Shown here in pieces: positions 32,575-41,308 of a DNA stretch of 41,308 bases. Numbering within the stretch: the stretch's first letter is position 1; the number at the start of each line of letters is the position of its first letter. Below the pieces are notes generated by a model that saw nothing but the letters and a program-made list of their open reading frames with translations, made no database searches and had not been told where the DNA came from. The position numbers were made by a program, and so were the translations under genes. Source of the stretch: Anaerolineales bacterium (GTDB lineage Bacteria > Chloroflexota > Anaerolineae > Anaerolineales > DRKV01); contig JAGUYX010000113.1 of assembly GCA_020061145.1 (NCBI GenBank), positions 1 through 41,308 of the forward strand. The letters run 5' to 3'.

Positions 32575-33393
32575 TCAGACTCCCAGGCCACGGAGCAAAG
32601 CGCCGACGACATAGGCTACTCCCGCTGCCAGCCCGCCGACCAGCAGCATTTCCAGCCCGCTGCGCCAGGGGTTGAGCTGGGTGACCAGCACCTTGGCTGC
32701 CCCCAACCCGAACAAGGCCAGTCCAGATAAGCCCAGCGCTATGGGGAAGGAATAGTTAGCCGGCAGGGGAATAAACAACCCCACAAGATAGATCAACAGG
32801 GGGATAGCTCCGGCGAAGACAAAGGCTCCCAGGGTTGCCAGGGCGCTCCATAAGGGTTTGCGTTCGTCAGGCAACATGCCCAGCTCGTCGACCATCATGG
32901 CATCCACCCAGCGTTCCGGGTCGCGTGCCTGGATTTCCACCAGTTGGCGGGCGTCTTCCGGGGAGTAGCCGCGCTCGAGGTAAATCTCCTGCAATTCGGC
33001 CCATTCACCCTCCGGAAAGTGCTCCACTTCCCAGGTTTCGCGCTGGCGCTCCCGCTGGTAATATTCCTGATCGCTCCTGGTGGAGAGATACGCCCCGGTT
33101 GCCATGGAAAATCCATCGGCGAACAGGTTAGCCAGGCCCAGGATCAGGATGATATTACTGCCTAACTGGGCGCCCGCCACACCGCTCACCACGGCAAAGG
33201 TGGTCACGATGCCATCCAATCCGCCATAAACCATGTCTCCCAGGTACAGGCTGCTGGCTCCGCCATGCTGTTCCAAGGTGGAATGCCTGGCGGCTGCTTT
33301 GATGATTTCCGGATCGTGCGCCCGGGCAGATGATTGAAGATCTCCCCGCCGGAAGGCTTCACGTGCCTGTTCTAATCGTTTGCTTAAGCTCAT
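32575..33393 (-). CDS. VIT1/CCC1-family metal transporter
   Basis: 272 residues from ATG 33393 (AAAGGG about 6 nt upstream; the track uses 33399). GDMVYGGLDGIVTTFAVVSG and LANLFADGFSMATGAYLSTR carry the VIT1 metal-site pattern. A charged cytoplasmic segment follows (YYQRERQRETWEVEHFPEGE...). The last three helices include ATLGAFVFAGAIPLLIYLVG and GLEMLLVGGLAAGVAYVVGA. It probably moves Fe2+ or Mn2+. It faces a metal-rich cytochrome context, but no regulatory link is seen. Confidence 0.9.
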   Translation of the reverse strand: MSLSKRLEQAREAFRRGDLQSSARAHDPEIIKAAARHSTLEQHGGASSLYLGDMVYGGLDGIVTTFAVVSGVAGAQLGSNIILILGLANLFADGFSMATGAYLSTRSDQEYYQRERQRETWEVEHFPEGEWAELQEIYLERGYSPEDARQLVEIQARDPERWVDAMMVDELGMLPDERKPLWSALATLGAFVFAGAIPLLIYLVGLFIPLPANYSFPIALGLSGLALFGLGAAKVLVTQLNPWRSGLEMLLVGGLAAGVAYVVGALLRGLGV

Positions 33394-33546
33394 TGTCATC
33401 CCTTTCTTTGCTTTTTTGTGTGCTAAATTTTATCGGAAGAATCCCTTCGCCATGGCGGCCGTTACCACGAAAAACCATAAGCGGCCCAATTGCTGCGTCA
33501 GGCTGGCGGCGCAGGTAACTCAGTAAACGTATGTTAATGCCCGGTT

Positions 33547-34242
33547 TCAGGCAAAAGTATCGATCGGGCCGGGCTTTAACAGCCGGTAAATCAGGCCTAT
33601 TCCAAAACCGGCGGCAAACCCGCCGATATGCGCCCAGTAAGCGACTCCGCCTGTTGCGGCTGTTTCAACACCCAGGGAGCCAAGACCGCTGAAGAATTGC
33701 ATAATAAACCAGAATCCGATGTAAAGCAATGCAGAAATCCGCGTTGTGCGGCTTAATGGACCCAGGAAGAAAAACACTCTGACCCGCCCTTTCGGGAATA
33801 ACAGCAGGTAGGCGCCAAGCATTCCGGCGATGGCTCCACTGGCGCCCACGTTGGGAATCTGGGATCCCGGGTTTACATATACCTGGACAAGACTCGCCAG
33901 CAGACCGGCAGCCAGATAAAACACCAGGTAACGGAAGTGCCCTAACCGGTCTTCGATGTTGTCGCCAAAAGCCAGTAAATACAGCATGTTAAAACCGACG
34001 TGCATCAGGCTGCCATGCACGAACATGGCGGTTAACAGGGTATAAAGCGATTGCCCGTTGCTGATCTGCGCCGGCACAAAACCGAAATTCAGGATGAAGG
34101 CGTCTAACGCCTGCTCGCTCCCGTTGAACAGCAGGCTAAATTCAAACAGGAACACCAGGCTGTTGAGCGCCACCAGCATGGTGGTGACGAACGGGAATTT
34201 CTGGCGGGGTATGGCTTCTTCAGTGCCAACCGGGATAAACAT
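33547..34242 (-). CDS. Rhomboid family intramembrane serine protease
   Basis: 231 residues with six or so helices. The rhomboid motifs MFVHGSLMHVGFNMLYLLAF, GASGAIAGMLGAYLLLFP (catalytic Ser) and AHIGGFAAGFGIG (catalytic His) are complete. GGAG precedes the ATG. Substrate unknown. Confidence 0.93.
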   Translation of the reverse strand: MFIPVGTEEAIPRQKFPFVTTMLVALNSLVFLFEFSLLFNGSEQALDAFILNFGFVPAQISNGQSLYTLLTAMFVHGSLMHVGFNMLYLLAFGDNIEDRLGHFRYLVFYLAAGLLASLVQVYVNPGSQIPNVGASGAIAGMLGAYLLLFPKGRVRVFFFLGPLSRTTRISALLYIGFWFIMQFFSGLGSLGVETAATGGVAYWAHIGGFAAGFGIGLIYRLLKPGPIDTFA

Positions 34243-34430
34243 GATTTTCTCTCCGCTTCTGGCTCGGCGCCTGCAAAATTTACATTCACCGTCATCCCCG
34301 GTCTGATCTGTTTGCGGCGTTTTTTGATTACATTTATTCTATCTGCTTCTGCGATAGTTTGCACCTCCACCGGCTCGCAGGAACAGTAACGCCTGCGATC
34401 CGGGAATCTGGTTGGCGAAACCCGGTCGTA
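34243..34430 (-). pseudogene. Possible membrane-fusion-protein C-terminal remnant
   Basis: A frame entering from about 34370 reads VEVQTIAEADRINV, then IRPGMTVNVNFAGAEPEAE and runs into the rhomboid start region. The RPGMTVNV stretch resembles the end of RND/ABC exporter membrane-fusion proteins. No complete gene is present, and the rest of 34371-34586 shows nothing I can name. If right, it would match the ABC ATPase start at 32550 as debris of one exporter operon. Confidence 0.25.
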
Positions 34431-34586
34431 TTTTCAGCCAACGGCGGAAGGAAGCGCTTCGGTTGTGAATTTGCCGGGGATTATCCGGAAAGCGGAAAAT
34501 GAAAGATTGCCAATGAAATCAAAGAAACAACCCTGCACCGCCAACAGTAACGCAAAGACACCTTCCGTTTGTCCTGACTGGGAAGG

Positions 34587-34928
34587 TCAGCAGGCGGTTG
34601 AAGTCCGGCGTGGCATGGATATTTTTACGCGTGAGGGAACCCCGCCGGCAAACACGCCGATTTCGTTGAATACCTCGCCCGGTCCGGCAAAGCGGATCAC
34701 CTGTTCGCGCCCACTCGGCGAGATTTTGACCGATTTTAGCCAGCCCTGTTCAATAAAATATAAGCCGGCGCAGGGTTCGCCTTCTAAAAAGACGACCTGA
34801 CCGGCTTCGTACTCCCGGCGAATGGCTGAAGTGGCGATTAACCCCAGTGTCTCAGCGTCTAATCCTTCAAAAGCAGGTATGGAACTGAGTTGAAGATGGC
34901 CGGCGTGTTTTAACGCTGGTTTTGGCAT
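34587..34928 (-). pseudogene. Truncated Crp-like cyclic nucleotide-binding protein
   Basis: 113 residues with a normal Crp N-terminus: SSIPAFEGLDAETLGLIATS, EYEAGQVVFLEGEPCAGLYF and SVKISPSGREQVIRFAGPGE. The barrel breaks off after IGVFAGGVP into an unrelated Arg/Ser tail. No helix-turn-helix follows in any frame I could see. Probably inactive as a transcription factor, though a short cNMP-binding protein cannot be excluded. Confidence 0.65.
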
Positions 34929-35116
34929 GCCCCAACCTGTGCAGTGATTCTGCTACCATCATTATAGCCATGAAAACCGATTCTGCGCCTGCGCGGTTTG
35001 GGCAAATATGCACTCAGATCGCTGATTGGGTTAAGGCTGAATACCGCAACTGCTTCCGCCGCTACCCTGCCCCTGGGGGATAAGCCCGTTAGAAGCCATC
35101 CGGGAGAGCACAGCCC

Positions 35117-35377
35117 TCACCGGCGGCGGATGAGCTTGACAACCGCCAGCAGGATGACGGCGCCCACAAGCGAGACCAGCAGGGCTGGTAAGCTGAAGTC
35201 ATTCTGGTTGATCGTGCCAACCCCCAACAGCGGGGTGAGGAACCACCCTGCGAGGACCGCACCAATGACTCCCACTACGATATCGAGGAGTAAACCTTGC
35301 TGTCCACTGGTGCCCATGATCCGGCTGGCTAGCCAGCCGATTACTGCCCCTGCAATAAGCCATAGTATGATGTTCAT
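35117..35377 (-). CDS. GlsB/YeaQ/YmgE family stress membrane protein
   Basis: 86 residues with three membrane helices and the family motifs IAGAVIGWLASRIMGTSGQQ, LLLDIVVGVIGAVLAGWFL and a basic tail (KLIRRR). These small proteins are general stress-response membrane proteins of unknown function. A conserved box plus TAGAAT lies about 155-225 nt upstream. Confidence 0.92.
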   Translation of the reverse strand: MNIILWLIAGAVIGWLASRIMGTSGQQGLLLDIVVGVIGAVLAGWFLTPLLGVGTINQNDFSLPALLVSLVGAVILLAVVKLIRRR

Positions 35378-35531
35378 ATATTATTCTCCCGATCTTCCTG
35401 AATTTTTATAGAAAAGCTGCCCCAGATCACGCCGGCGCTCGGGGCAGCGAAGTGCGCCGGTTTTCAAACCACTTCTTCGCCTTGAGACTTTCCCCGGTCT
35501 GGATGAACCGGTGGTGTCATCTCTTGAATTT

Positions 35532-35602
35532 ATTCTACGATAGAGAGCCTTTAGGCGTATCCATCTGCCAGGGGATATTTGTCTCCACCAGTTGGGGGAA
35601 AT
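35532..35602 (-). promoter_or_regulatory. Conserved promoter-like box, copy 1 (upstream of YeaQ-type gene)
   Basis: On the minus strand: CCCCCAACTGGTGGAGACAA, then GATGGATACG, then TAGAAT (35537-35532). The distance from GGAGAC to TAGAAT is 49 nt, identical to copy 2. No -35 hexamer is seen, which suggests an activator-dependent promoter. Confidence 0.6.
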
Positions 35603-35615
35603 TTATTGGGTGGAA

Positions 35616-36905
35616 TTATTGGTTATTTGTTGCTTCAGGGTTTTGTGGAACCAGGTAGCCACCTTCAGCGGTGATTGGTTGGAGCGATTGAATTGGCTCG
35701 GGAAAGTCGGCCGGTTGGGCAGAGGCCGGCAGAGCCGCCTGTAGTATGGGCTCCGCTTTCTCAATCAACTGGGTGAGCCGCTCCATGCTGCTGATCAACA
35801 GGGCAATCGGCGGTTCATCCATATTCTTTATGATCTCCCTTACGCGTTCTTGCCGCTCTTTGAGGTCTGAGACCTGGGCAGCAGCACCAGAAACAGCGCG
35901 GCGGCTGACCAGGCGGCTCCACAGGATCTGGCAAAAAACCGATAACGGCGGCGCTATGATGATGCCGACCAGGCCAAAAGCATCTGCCATGGCAATGATC
36001 AGGACTACGGTCAGAATGGGGTTATTCCATTTGCCCTTGAAAAGCCGCGGCGTGACCCATACGCCCAGGACAACAAAAATGACCAGGGTATAGAGAGCCG
36101 TGATGATGCTGAGCTGCAAACTGGTCAGCAATCCAACCGAAAGCACTAGAAACACCACCAGGGCTGCCCCAACCACGGGTATCAGGCTTGCCAGAGCGCC
36201 TACCAGCGCCAGCAGGGCCGGGTATGGGGATCCGATCAGCCAGTAACCGAGGCCGAATAACACCCCGGCCAGGAGGCTACGAATAACCTGACTGCGGATA
36301 TAAGCGCCGAGGTCAGGTTCGACTGTCCGCCAGATACCGCGCGCTTGTTTGCGCTGCTCTGAAGGGAGCAGCGAGAGCCAGAGGCGTTCAAAATGAATTT
36401 GGTTGATACTCCAATAGAGGCTAAGGAACAGGATGATGAATACGCCGCTCAGGACACCGGTAATACCCTGCGTGAAACCGAGCAAGGCCGGCAGCACGAG
36501 CTGCCCCTGATCGCCGGTAATTGCTTCGAAGAGCATACTCGGTGGTGGCAGCCGCGAGATCAGCGCTTGTTCGAACAAGCTGCCCTGCAGCCATACCGGC
36601 AAACTCCACGCACCCTGCGTGGACAGAGTGCTGGCTAACTGTTGGATCTCATCGATCGCAGCTTTACCCGTTTGGAAGAGCAAGAACCCGAAGCCACCCA
36701 GGACCACCAGGTACACCAGTATCCAGGCCATGCGCATGACAAAGCCTCGGCCAACCAGGCGGCTTGCCAATGGGCGCTGTGCGGCCGTAAGCGTAAGCGA
36801 GATCAACACATAAACGACGACAATCCGGAACTGCCACAGCACCACCAGCGCCAGCAATGTGGTCATGACTGCTGTCCCGAACAATACTATTTGCTTCTTC
36901 GTCAT
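35616..36905 (-). CDS. AI-2E family permease (second of pair)
   Basis: 429 residues with about eight hydrophobic helices. The N-terminal pair is IVLFGTAVMTTLLALVVLWQ and RIVVVYVLISLTLTAAQRPL. The conserved central to C-terminal block includes LLAGVLFGLGYWLIGSPYPA, VGALASLIPVVGAALVVFL and VVLIIAMADAFGLVGIIIAP. The cytoplasmic tail holds a coiled coil (VSDLKERQERVREIIKNM). Members export small molecules or ions; quorum signals are only one example. It overlaps the upstream paralogue by 4 nt. Confidence 0.88.
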   Translation of the reverse strand: MTKKQIVLFGTAVMTTLLALVVLWQFRIVVVYVLISLTLTAAQRPLASRLVGRGFVMRMAWILVYLVVLGGFGFLLFQTGKAAIDEIQQLASTLSTQGAWSLPVWLQGSLFEQALISRLPPPSMLFEAITGDQGQLVLPALLGFTQGITGVLSGVFIILFLSLYWSINQIHFERLWLSLLPSEQRKQARGIWRTVEPDLGAYIRSQVIRSLLAGVLFGLGYWLIGSPYPALLALVGALASLIPVVGAALVVFLVLSVGLLTSLQLSIITALYTLVIFVVLGVWVTPRLFKGKWNNPILTVVLIIAMADAFGLVGIIIAPPLSVFCQILWSRLVSRRAVSGAAAQVSDLKERQERVREIIKNMDEPPIALLISSMERLTQLIEKAEPILQAALPASAQPADFPEPIQSLQPITAEGGYLVPQNPEATNNQ

Positions 36906-38176
36906 GGGGTTCCTGAAGGATTAACCTGGGCCAGCAGAGAATCAAGGTCGGTAGTCAGGGCTTCGATCTCATCCATCACCTGGTCTGTTTGCTTGACCAT
37001 CAAGTCTGAGCCTCCTTTATCGAGCCGCGCCTGCTTGCGCAGGTCCTGGGCCAGGACCTGTGCTTCATAGCGCAACCGGCTGACATGGTCGCGGCCAGCC
37101 GAGACCTCCGGCTCCATCACTCCTGGATGGAAGACGAAGCGATCGAGTAAGAGTTGAATAATGGCGGCGATGGGAATTGCCATCAGCGCGCCTGCAATGC
37201 CAAACAAAGAGCTGAAGGCAAAAATCGCCAGCAGGGAGACGAAGGGATTGACCCCCACCGCCTTGCGCATGACGCGTGGTACCAGCAGGCTGTTTTCTAC
37301 TTGCTGAATAACGATTGTCGCAACGATCACCCAGATCAGCTTGGAAGGCGCGATGGATAAGGCGATTACCGCGGCAGGGATGGCGCCGAGCAGCGGTCCA
37401 ACCATAGGTACGACCTCCAGTATGCCTGCCACCAGCGCGAGCACCAGGGCATTGGGCAGGCCAATCAGTAGATAGGCTATCAGCGCCATGATGCCGATGA
37501 CCAGGCTAAGGACGCTTTGCCCGGCTATATAAAAACCAACTTTGGATTCCATGGCCGAAATCAGCTCGCTTATGCTCTCGCGCCGGCTTGCTGGAACCAG
37601 TAGCAATAATGACTGGATGGTTCGCGGCCCATCGAGTGTCCAGTGTAGGGCTAAGAGCAGAATAGCTGTAGTAAGAAAGATGCCTTTAGCCGCCAATCCC
37701 ACGTAACCCAACGCCTGACCTGCAGAAGCCAGCACCTGCACCCCCGTCTGCTGTACAGGCTGCAGGTTTGGAAGTGCCGCGGGAAGGAACTCGCTTAACT
37801 GTACAATCAATTGGTTGGGATGATTAACCATCCACTCACGCAGGCTCTGGTAGTAACCCGGCACGGCGGCAGCAATCGTTGTGCTCTGCTCGACTAACAA
37901 TGGGAACAACAACAGCACAAACCCGATGAGCAGGGCAAGCAGCACGAAGTAGACGAGAATGACCCCCGCCAAACGGGGCAGCCCTCGCTTATGCAACCAG
38001 GTTACAACCGGCCGGATCACCGTGCCGATTACAATGGCAATAAACAGAATGAAAACGACCTGGTTAAAGCGATAGAGAAGCCAGAAGCTGAGGGCGACTG
38101 TAATCAGGATGAGAGTCGCCCATACGACCCGCCGGAATGTCCATTCATTTGGTTGTGAAGGAGGATTGAGCGCCAT
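36902..38176 (-). CDS. AI-2E family permease (first of pair)
   Basis: 424 residues of the same family as the next gene: VVFILFIAIVIGTVIRPVVT, GVILVYFVLLALLIGFVLLL, LVAGILEVVPMVGPLLGAIP and LLAIFAFSSLFGIAGALMAI. It has a charged tail (ITSLDS-like coiled coil, residues ~365-415). The two paralogues, overlapping by 4 nt, may form a heteromer. The substrate is unknown. Confidence 0.88.
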   Translation of the reverse strand: MALNPPSQPNEWTFRRVVWATLILITVALSFWLLYRFNQVVFILFIAIVIGTVIRPVVTWLHKRGLPRLAGVILVYFVLLALLIGFVLLLFPLLVEQSTTIAAAVPGYYQSLREWMVNHPNQLIVQLSEFLPAALPNLQPVQQTGVQVLASAGQALGYVGLAAKGIFLTTAILLLALHWTLDGPRTIQSLLLLVPASRRESISELISAMESKVGFYIAGQSVLSLVIGIMALIAYLLIGLPNALVLALVAGILEVVPMVGPLLGAIPAAVIALSIAPSKLIWVIVATIVIQQVENSLLVPRVMRKAVGVNPFVSLLAIFAFSSLFGIAGALMAIPIAAIIQLLLDRFVFHPGVMEPEVSAGRDHVSRLRYEAQVLAQDLRKQARLDKGGSDLMVKQTDQVMDEIEALTTDLDSLLAQVNPSGTP

Positions 38177-38334
38177 GCTATTCCTAAACTGCTAATCACC
38201 ACGGAGAAGAAAATCATCTCTTCTCCCTGCCACACTGGCCAATTGTTCCTCGCAGCTTTGCGACAGGGTTACGGCAGCGCAACTGGCCGCGTTACCAGGT
38301 TAATCTTTTAATCGCCAAGGGTCGAGCAAAACCA

Positions 38335-38700
38335 TTAAGGAATACTCGCTACCGCGTCTCGCAGGCGTTCAGCCACTCGCATAGACGTTTCGCTTTTGCT
38401 GATAAACGCATCTGCCCCGGCTGAGAGGGCAGCCTGGTGACGAGGATCCAGATGGCTGATCAGGACGATGACCACTGCAGCCGGGCAGGACTCCCGAAGT
38501 TCTGGCAGGGCTGTCCCAGACTCGCCGGCGACCAGGCCCCAATCCACCACCACCAGGTCTGGGCGGGCGGCAGGAGCCAGGGCTAATACCGTTGGCCAGT
38601 CAGCGGCCTCGCCGACCACCAGCATGTTGAGATCTTGCAAGATAAGACGGAAGGCTGAACGTTCATCAGCCTGAGCATCCGCTAAAAAGGCGCGTTTCAT
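38335..38700 (-). CDS. Stand-alone receiver-domain protein
   Basis: 121 residues: RAFLADAQADERSAFRLILQ, phospho-Asp in PDLVVVDWGLVAGESG, and ALSAGADAFISKSETSMRVA with the conserved Lys. There is no output domain. It may act through protein contacts or as a phosphate sink. A candidate TAGAAT -10 lies only 7 nt before the ATG, which would make a leaderless message. Confidence 0.88.
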   Translation of the reverse strand: MKRAFLADAQADERSAFRLILQDLNMLVVGEAADWPTVLALAPAARPDLVVVDWGLVAGESGTALPELRESCPAAVVIVLISHLDPRHQAALSAGADAFISKSETSMRVAERLRDAVASIP

Positions 38701-38706
38701 ACCATC

Positions 38707-38776
38707 ATTCTATAACAATCACCCCCGGTCCGCATCCATCGACCGAGGGGTGTTTGTCTCCGCCAGTTGGGGGAGA
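38707..38776 (-). promoter_or_regulatory. Conserved promoter-like box, copy 2 (upstream of receiver-domain gene)
   Basis: Minus strand: CCCCCAACTGGCGGAGACAA, GATGGATGCG, then TAGAAT (38712-38707), with the same 49-nt spacing as copy 1. About 80 percent identity to copy 1 over the box region, with the intervening bases diverged. Confidence 0.62.
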
Positions 38777-38803
38777 ATCGGAAGGCAGCAAGCGGGCTGT
38801 CTG

Positions 38804-39445
38804 TCAGGTAATCAGTCCGCTGCGCAAAGCCAGCGCCACCGCTTCTGACCGGCTGGCGACGCCCAACTTGGAGAGAATGTGGCTGACGTGGGTTTTGATG
38901 GTAGATGGGCTGACCACCAGCTTTTCGGCGATCTGGGTGTTGTTTAAACCTTCGACCATCAGAGCCAGCACAACTCGCTCCCGCTCCGTCAGATCCTGGC
39001 CTGGCGCGGGCGGCTGGTTGGCTGCGTTTACGAGCGCCTGGGCAGCATCAGGAGAGAGAGTGGCGCGCCCCATATGCGCCGCACGGATGGCCCGAGCCAG
39101 TTCATTCGCCGACACATCTTTGAGCAAATAGCCGATCGCCCCGGCCTGCAGCGCGTTTTGAACCATATCCTGCTCTTTGAAGCTGGTCAGGGCGACAACC
39201 TGGACCGTGGGAAACTGCTGGCGGATGAGGCGCGTGGCGACGACCCCATCCATACCCGGCATCATCAGGTCCATCAGGATGACATCGGGCAGGATCCGGC
39301 CACACAGTTCGATGGCAGCCTCGCCGCTATCCGCCTCGCCAGCCAGTTCCAGGTCGTCAAAGACCTTCAAGAAGGTCGCCAATCCGCGGCGCACCATCGT
39401 ATGGTCATCGACTAACATCACTCGAATCGGCTGGGTAGGTTTCAT
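38804..39445 (-). CDS. LuxR-type response regulator
   Basis: 213 residues from ATG 39445; the longer track start overlaps the kinase. Receiver: RVMLVDDHTMVRRGLATFLK, VILMDLMMPGMDGVVATRLI (phospho-Asp) and YLLKDVSANELARAIRA. HTH: LTERERVVLALMVEGLNNTQ, VVSPSTIKTHVSHILSKLGV. It starts 2 nt after the kinase stop, so the two are a coupled pair. Confidence 0.94.
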   Translation of the reverse strand: MKPTQPIRVMLVDDHTMVRRGLATFLKVFDDLELAGEADSGEAAIELCGRILPDVILMDLMMPGMDGVVATRLIRQQFPTVQVVALTSFKEQDMVQNALQAGAIGYLLKDVSANELARAIRAAHMGRATLSPDAAQALVNAANQPPAPGQDLTERERVVLALMVEGLNNTQIAEKLVVSPSTIKTHVSHILSKLGVASRSEAVALALRSGLIT

Positions 39446-39447
39446 TA

Positions 39448-41178
39448 CTAACCGGCCTTCTGTTCCTGGGTCTCCAGCCAACGAATAACAATTTCGGTGC
39501 CGTGTCCCGGCTGGCTGGTGATGGATAGCGTCGCCCCCATAGCTGCGGCGCGCTCACGCATCATGCTCAGTCCATAGTGCCCGGGGGGCGTCTGTTCAGG
39601 GTCAAAGCCGCGGCCATCATCCCGGATGCGCAGTTCAACCGCACCCGCCTCATATTGCAGCTGGATATCCACCCGGCTGGCTCCGGCATGCCTGGCAATA
39701 TTGTTCAACCCTTCCTGGCACAGGCGGTAGAGCGCCACCTGCACTTCCGCGGGCAATTTCCCTTCTCCTGTTACGGTCACGCTGATCGGGATGTTCGTCC
39801 GGCCTGCCAGCGCATTTCCCAACAGACGCAGCAGGTCACCCAATTCTGCATCCGTCAGGGTTGAAGGCCGGAGCTCGGCCAACAGCAGACGCATATCGGC
39901 CTGCGCCCCGCGGGTCAACCGGCGTAAATCTTCCAGGGACCGGCGCCCCTCATCCGGGTCTCGCTCCCACAGGCGCGGCAAAACCTCGGCAATCAGGCCG
40001 GCGGAGAAAAGCGACTGGTTGACAGCATCGTGCAGGTTTCGCGCCAGGCGCTGGCGTTCCTCAAGTCTGGCAAGCGCTTGGGCATTTTCGTACAGCTCGG
40101 CATTCACCATCGTGATCGCCGCCTGGTTGGCCACGGTCAGGGCCAGGTCGGCGTGGTGGGCAGTGAAATAATTACGTTCAGCGTGAGCCACCCCGATTGC
40201 CCCAATCATGCTGCCCTTGATGGCCAAAGGCACCCACATCCAGGACTGCACTCCCTCCAGTAGAATGCTCGCCTGGTTATTCAGGAGTGAGCGGAGAAAC
40301 CGTGCCTGCGGGTCAGCGCTTAGCACATCAGCGATCCGGGTAGGCTGGGGCTCGTTGACCAACATGGTCAAAGCCTCCAGACTTTGCAGACCGAATTGGA
40401 AAGGCATAGCCCGCTCCAACAGTTGTGGCCCGCGCACAGCCAGGGCGGCCAGAGTTGAGCCCTCCAGCTTGAAAAGGCCAGCGTGCGTATAATCGATAAT
40501 CATCCGTAATTGATCGAGGATCAGACCTGGCCGCAGTTCGAGAGCGGAAGCCAGCGTTTGGGAGATCTCCAACAAGGTGGACTGTTCGCGTGTGCGCGCA
40601 TCCACCCATTGTTGGAGCATCTGCTCCGCATGGACCCGTTGGCTGACGTCACGAACGATACTCAGGAGGCATAACTTACCCTGATCAGGGAAAGCTGTCC
40701 CATGCAGCTCGACAAAGAATGAGCTGCCGTCCCGGTGCAGGTGCACCTCCAGAGCTTCGGACCGGCCCTTTGATTGAATCGCCTGTACATATGCACGGAA
40801 TAACTCACGACTGTCGGGGTGGATGAAGCGAGTCGGGTGCAGGCCGATGAATTCCTCGCGAGTATAACCGTACATCGTGCACGCCGCAGGATTGGCCTCG
40901 ACCACGAGGCTGGTCTCCAAATCATGGATAATCAACCCGTCGCTGGCGGTTTCGAAGATGCTCTGATAACGCCGTTCACTATCTTCAATCTGGAAAGAGC
41001 GATTTTGGCTCACGCTTCGCAGCGCGGCGTGCACCGCTTGAAGATCTTCCAGTAAGCCCCTTTCTTTGGATTCTGCCGGCCATCGATCGAGAGGGATTGC
41101 AGGAGGAGCATCCGGTTTTTGAGCCATTTGCCGGAGCAGGCTGGACATCAGCGCAAAAAAATCGTCCGCAGGAAACAT
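39448..41178 (-). CDS. PAS-GAF NarL-family histidine kinase
   Basis: 576 residues with no membrane helix. A PAS domain (~65-185: RRYQSIFETASDGLIIHDLE, VRDVSQRVHAEQML), a GAF domain (~205-350), HisKA_3 (RQRLARNLHDAVNQSLFSAG, phospho-His) and HATPase (IRDDGRGFDPE, YGLSMMRERAAAMGATL) are present. A cytoplasmic sensor; the signal is unknown. The regulator follows immediately. Confidence 0.93.
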   Translation of the reverse strand: MFPADDFFALMSSLLRQMAQKPDAPPAIPLDRWPAESKERGLLEDLQAVHAALRSVSQNRSFQIEDSERRYQSIFETASDGLIIHDLETSLVVEANPAACTMYGYTREEFIGLHPTRFIHPDSRELFRAYVQAIQSKGRSEALEVHLHRDGSSFFVELHGTAFPDQGKLCLLSIVRDVSQRVHAEQMLQQWVDARTREQSTLLEISQTLASALELRPGLILDQLRMIIDYTHAGLFKLEGSTLAALAVRGPQLLERAMPFQFGLQSLEALTMLVNEPQPTRIADVLSADPQARFLRSLLNNQASILLEGVQSWMWVPLAIKGSMIGAIGVAHAERNYFTAHHADLALTVANQAAITMVNAELYENAQALARLEERQRLARNLHDAVNQSLFSAGLIAEVLPRLWERDPDEGRRSLEDLRRLTRGAQADMRLLLAELRPSTLTDAELGDLLRLLGNALAGRTNIPISVTVTGEGKLPAEVQVALYRLCQEGLNNIARHAGASRVDIQLQYEAGAVELRIRDDGRGFDPEQTPPGHYGLSMMRERAAAMGATLSITSQPGHGTEIVIRWLETQEQKAG

Positions 41179-41308
41179 AATCTATAGTTTAACCCAGACT
41201 AACGCACCTGTCACCTTGTTACGATTTCAGGTTTAGGACTGTTTTCCGGGATTGTGCAAGGATAATTCTGTAAATTTGGTCTGGCGACCTTCGCCAGCTG
41301 GTAAAGAA

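Noticed and set aside
34465-34800. Plus-strand ORF (111 aa) opposite the truncated Crp gene
   Set aside because: It lies mostly antisense to the recognisable Crp barrel and has no domain I can identify.

Overview
The window looks like a chromosomal stretch of an anaerobic, selenium-using bacterium, most likely a Chloroflexota (Anaerolineae-like) lineage. This taxonomic reading is an inference from gene content: NarL-type kinases, a DegV gene with its HTH partner, PKD domains beside multiheme cytochromes, and corrinoid methyl transfer. There is no rRNA or other direct marker. The most striking feature is a long block (about 1.0-18.1 kb) in which five genes must be read through in-frame UGA codons. 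The ORF track therefore truncates or splits them.

Region 1 (1-674, minus) is the 5' part of an ADP-ribosylglycohydrolase running off the window. Region 2 (1018-5782, plus) is a tight four-gene membrane redox module: a 13-heme cytochrome c, a membrane-anchored PKD protein, a 9-heme cytochrome c, and a cytochrome b with a C-terminal PKD domain.

Region 3 (5847-11829, plus) is a selenoprotein operon. It holds a thioredoxin-like protein with a UxxU motif, a lipoprotein that may end in Cys-Asn-Sec, a NifU/IscU-like protein, a DsrE-like SaoD, a thioredoxin-like SaoT with CPGU, a membrane protein with two adjacent UGA codons (CPUU), a NifS-type cysteine desulfurase, and a lipoprotein of the UGSC type that also has two adjacent UGA codons (GGUUGC). 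A short hairpin, usually with GG at the apex, sits about 16-22 nt after each UGA and fits a bacterial SECIS.

Region 4 (11957-18141, plus) holds the selenocysteine machinery: a three-way-junction RNA, tRNA-Sec (UCA anticodon, 8-bp acceptor, 6-bp D stem), a highly structured leader, yedE, yedF, a class V aminotransferase, a DUF3343 protein, selD (itself a selenoprotein) and selB. No selA is visible. Regions 3 and 4 together supply selenium, make Sec and use it in thiol/selenol redox proteins. The neighbouring cytochromes suggest these proteins are wired to an electron-transfer chain.

Region 5 (18225-21263, plus) is a two-component pair whose kinase carries a c-type heme motif in its sensor domain. 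Region 6 (21581-28433, plus) is a corrinoid methyl-transfer island: a MetH-activation-like protein, a regulator fusing a Crp/Fnr DNA-binding protein to a corrinoid-binding domain, a RACE-type reductive activase, a corrinoid protein, a UroD-family methyltransferase and a pterin-binding methyltransferase.

Region 7 (28577-41178, minus) is more ordinary: patatin, glycosyltransferase, DegV and its regulator, a VIT1-type transporter, rhomboid, a YeaQ-type protein, two AI-2E-type permeases, two response regulators and a PAS-GAF kinase. It also carries gene debris (a uppS 3' fragment, two truncated Crp-like genes and a possible ABC/MFP remnant) and a conserved promoter-like box present twice with identical spacing to a TAGAAT element.
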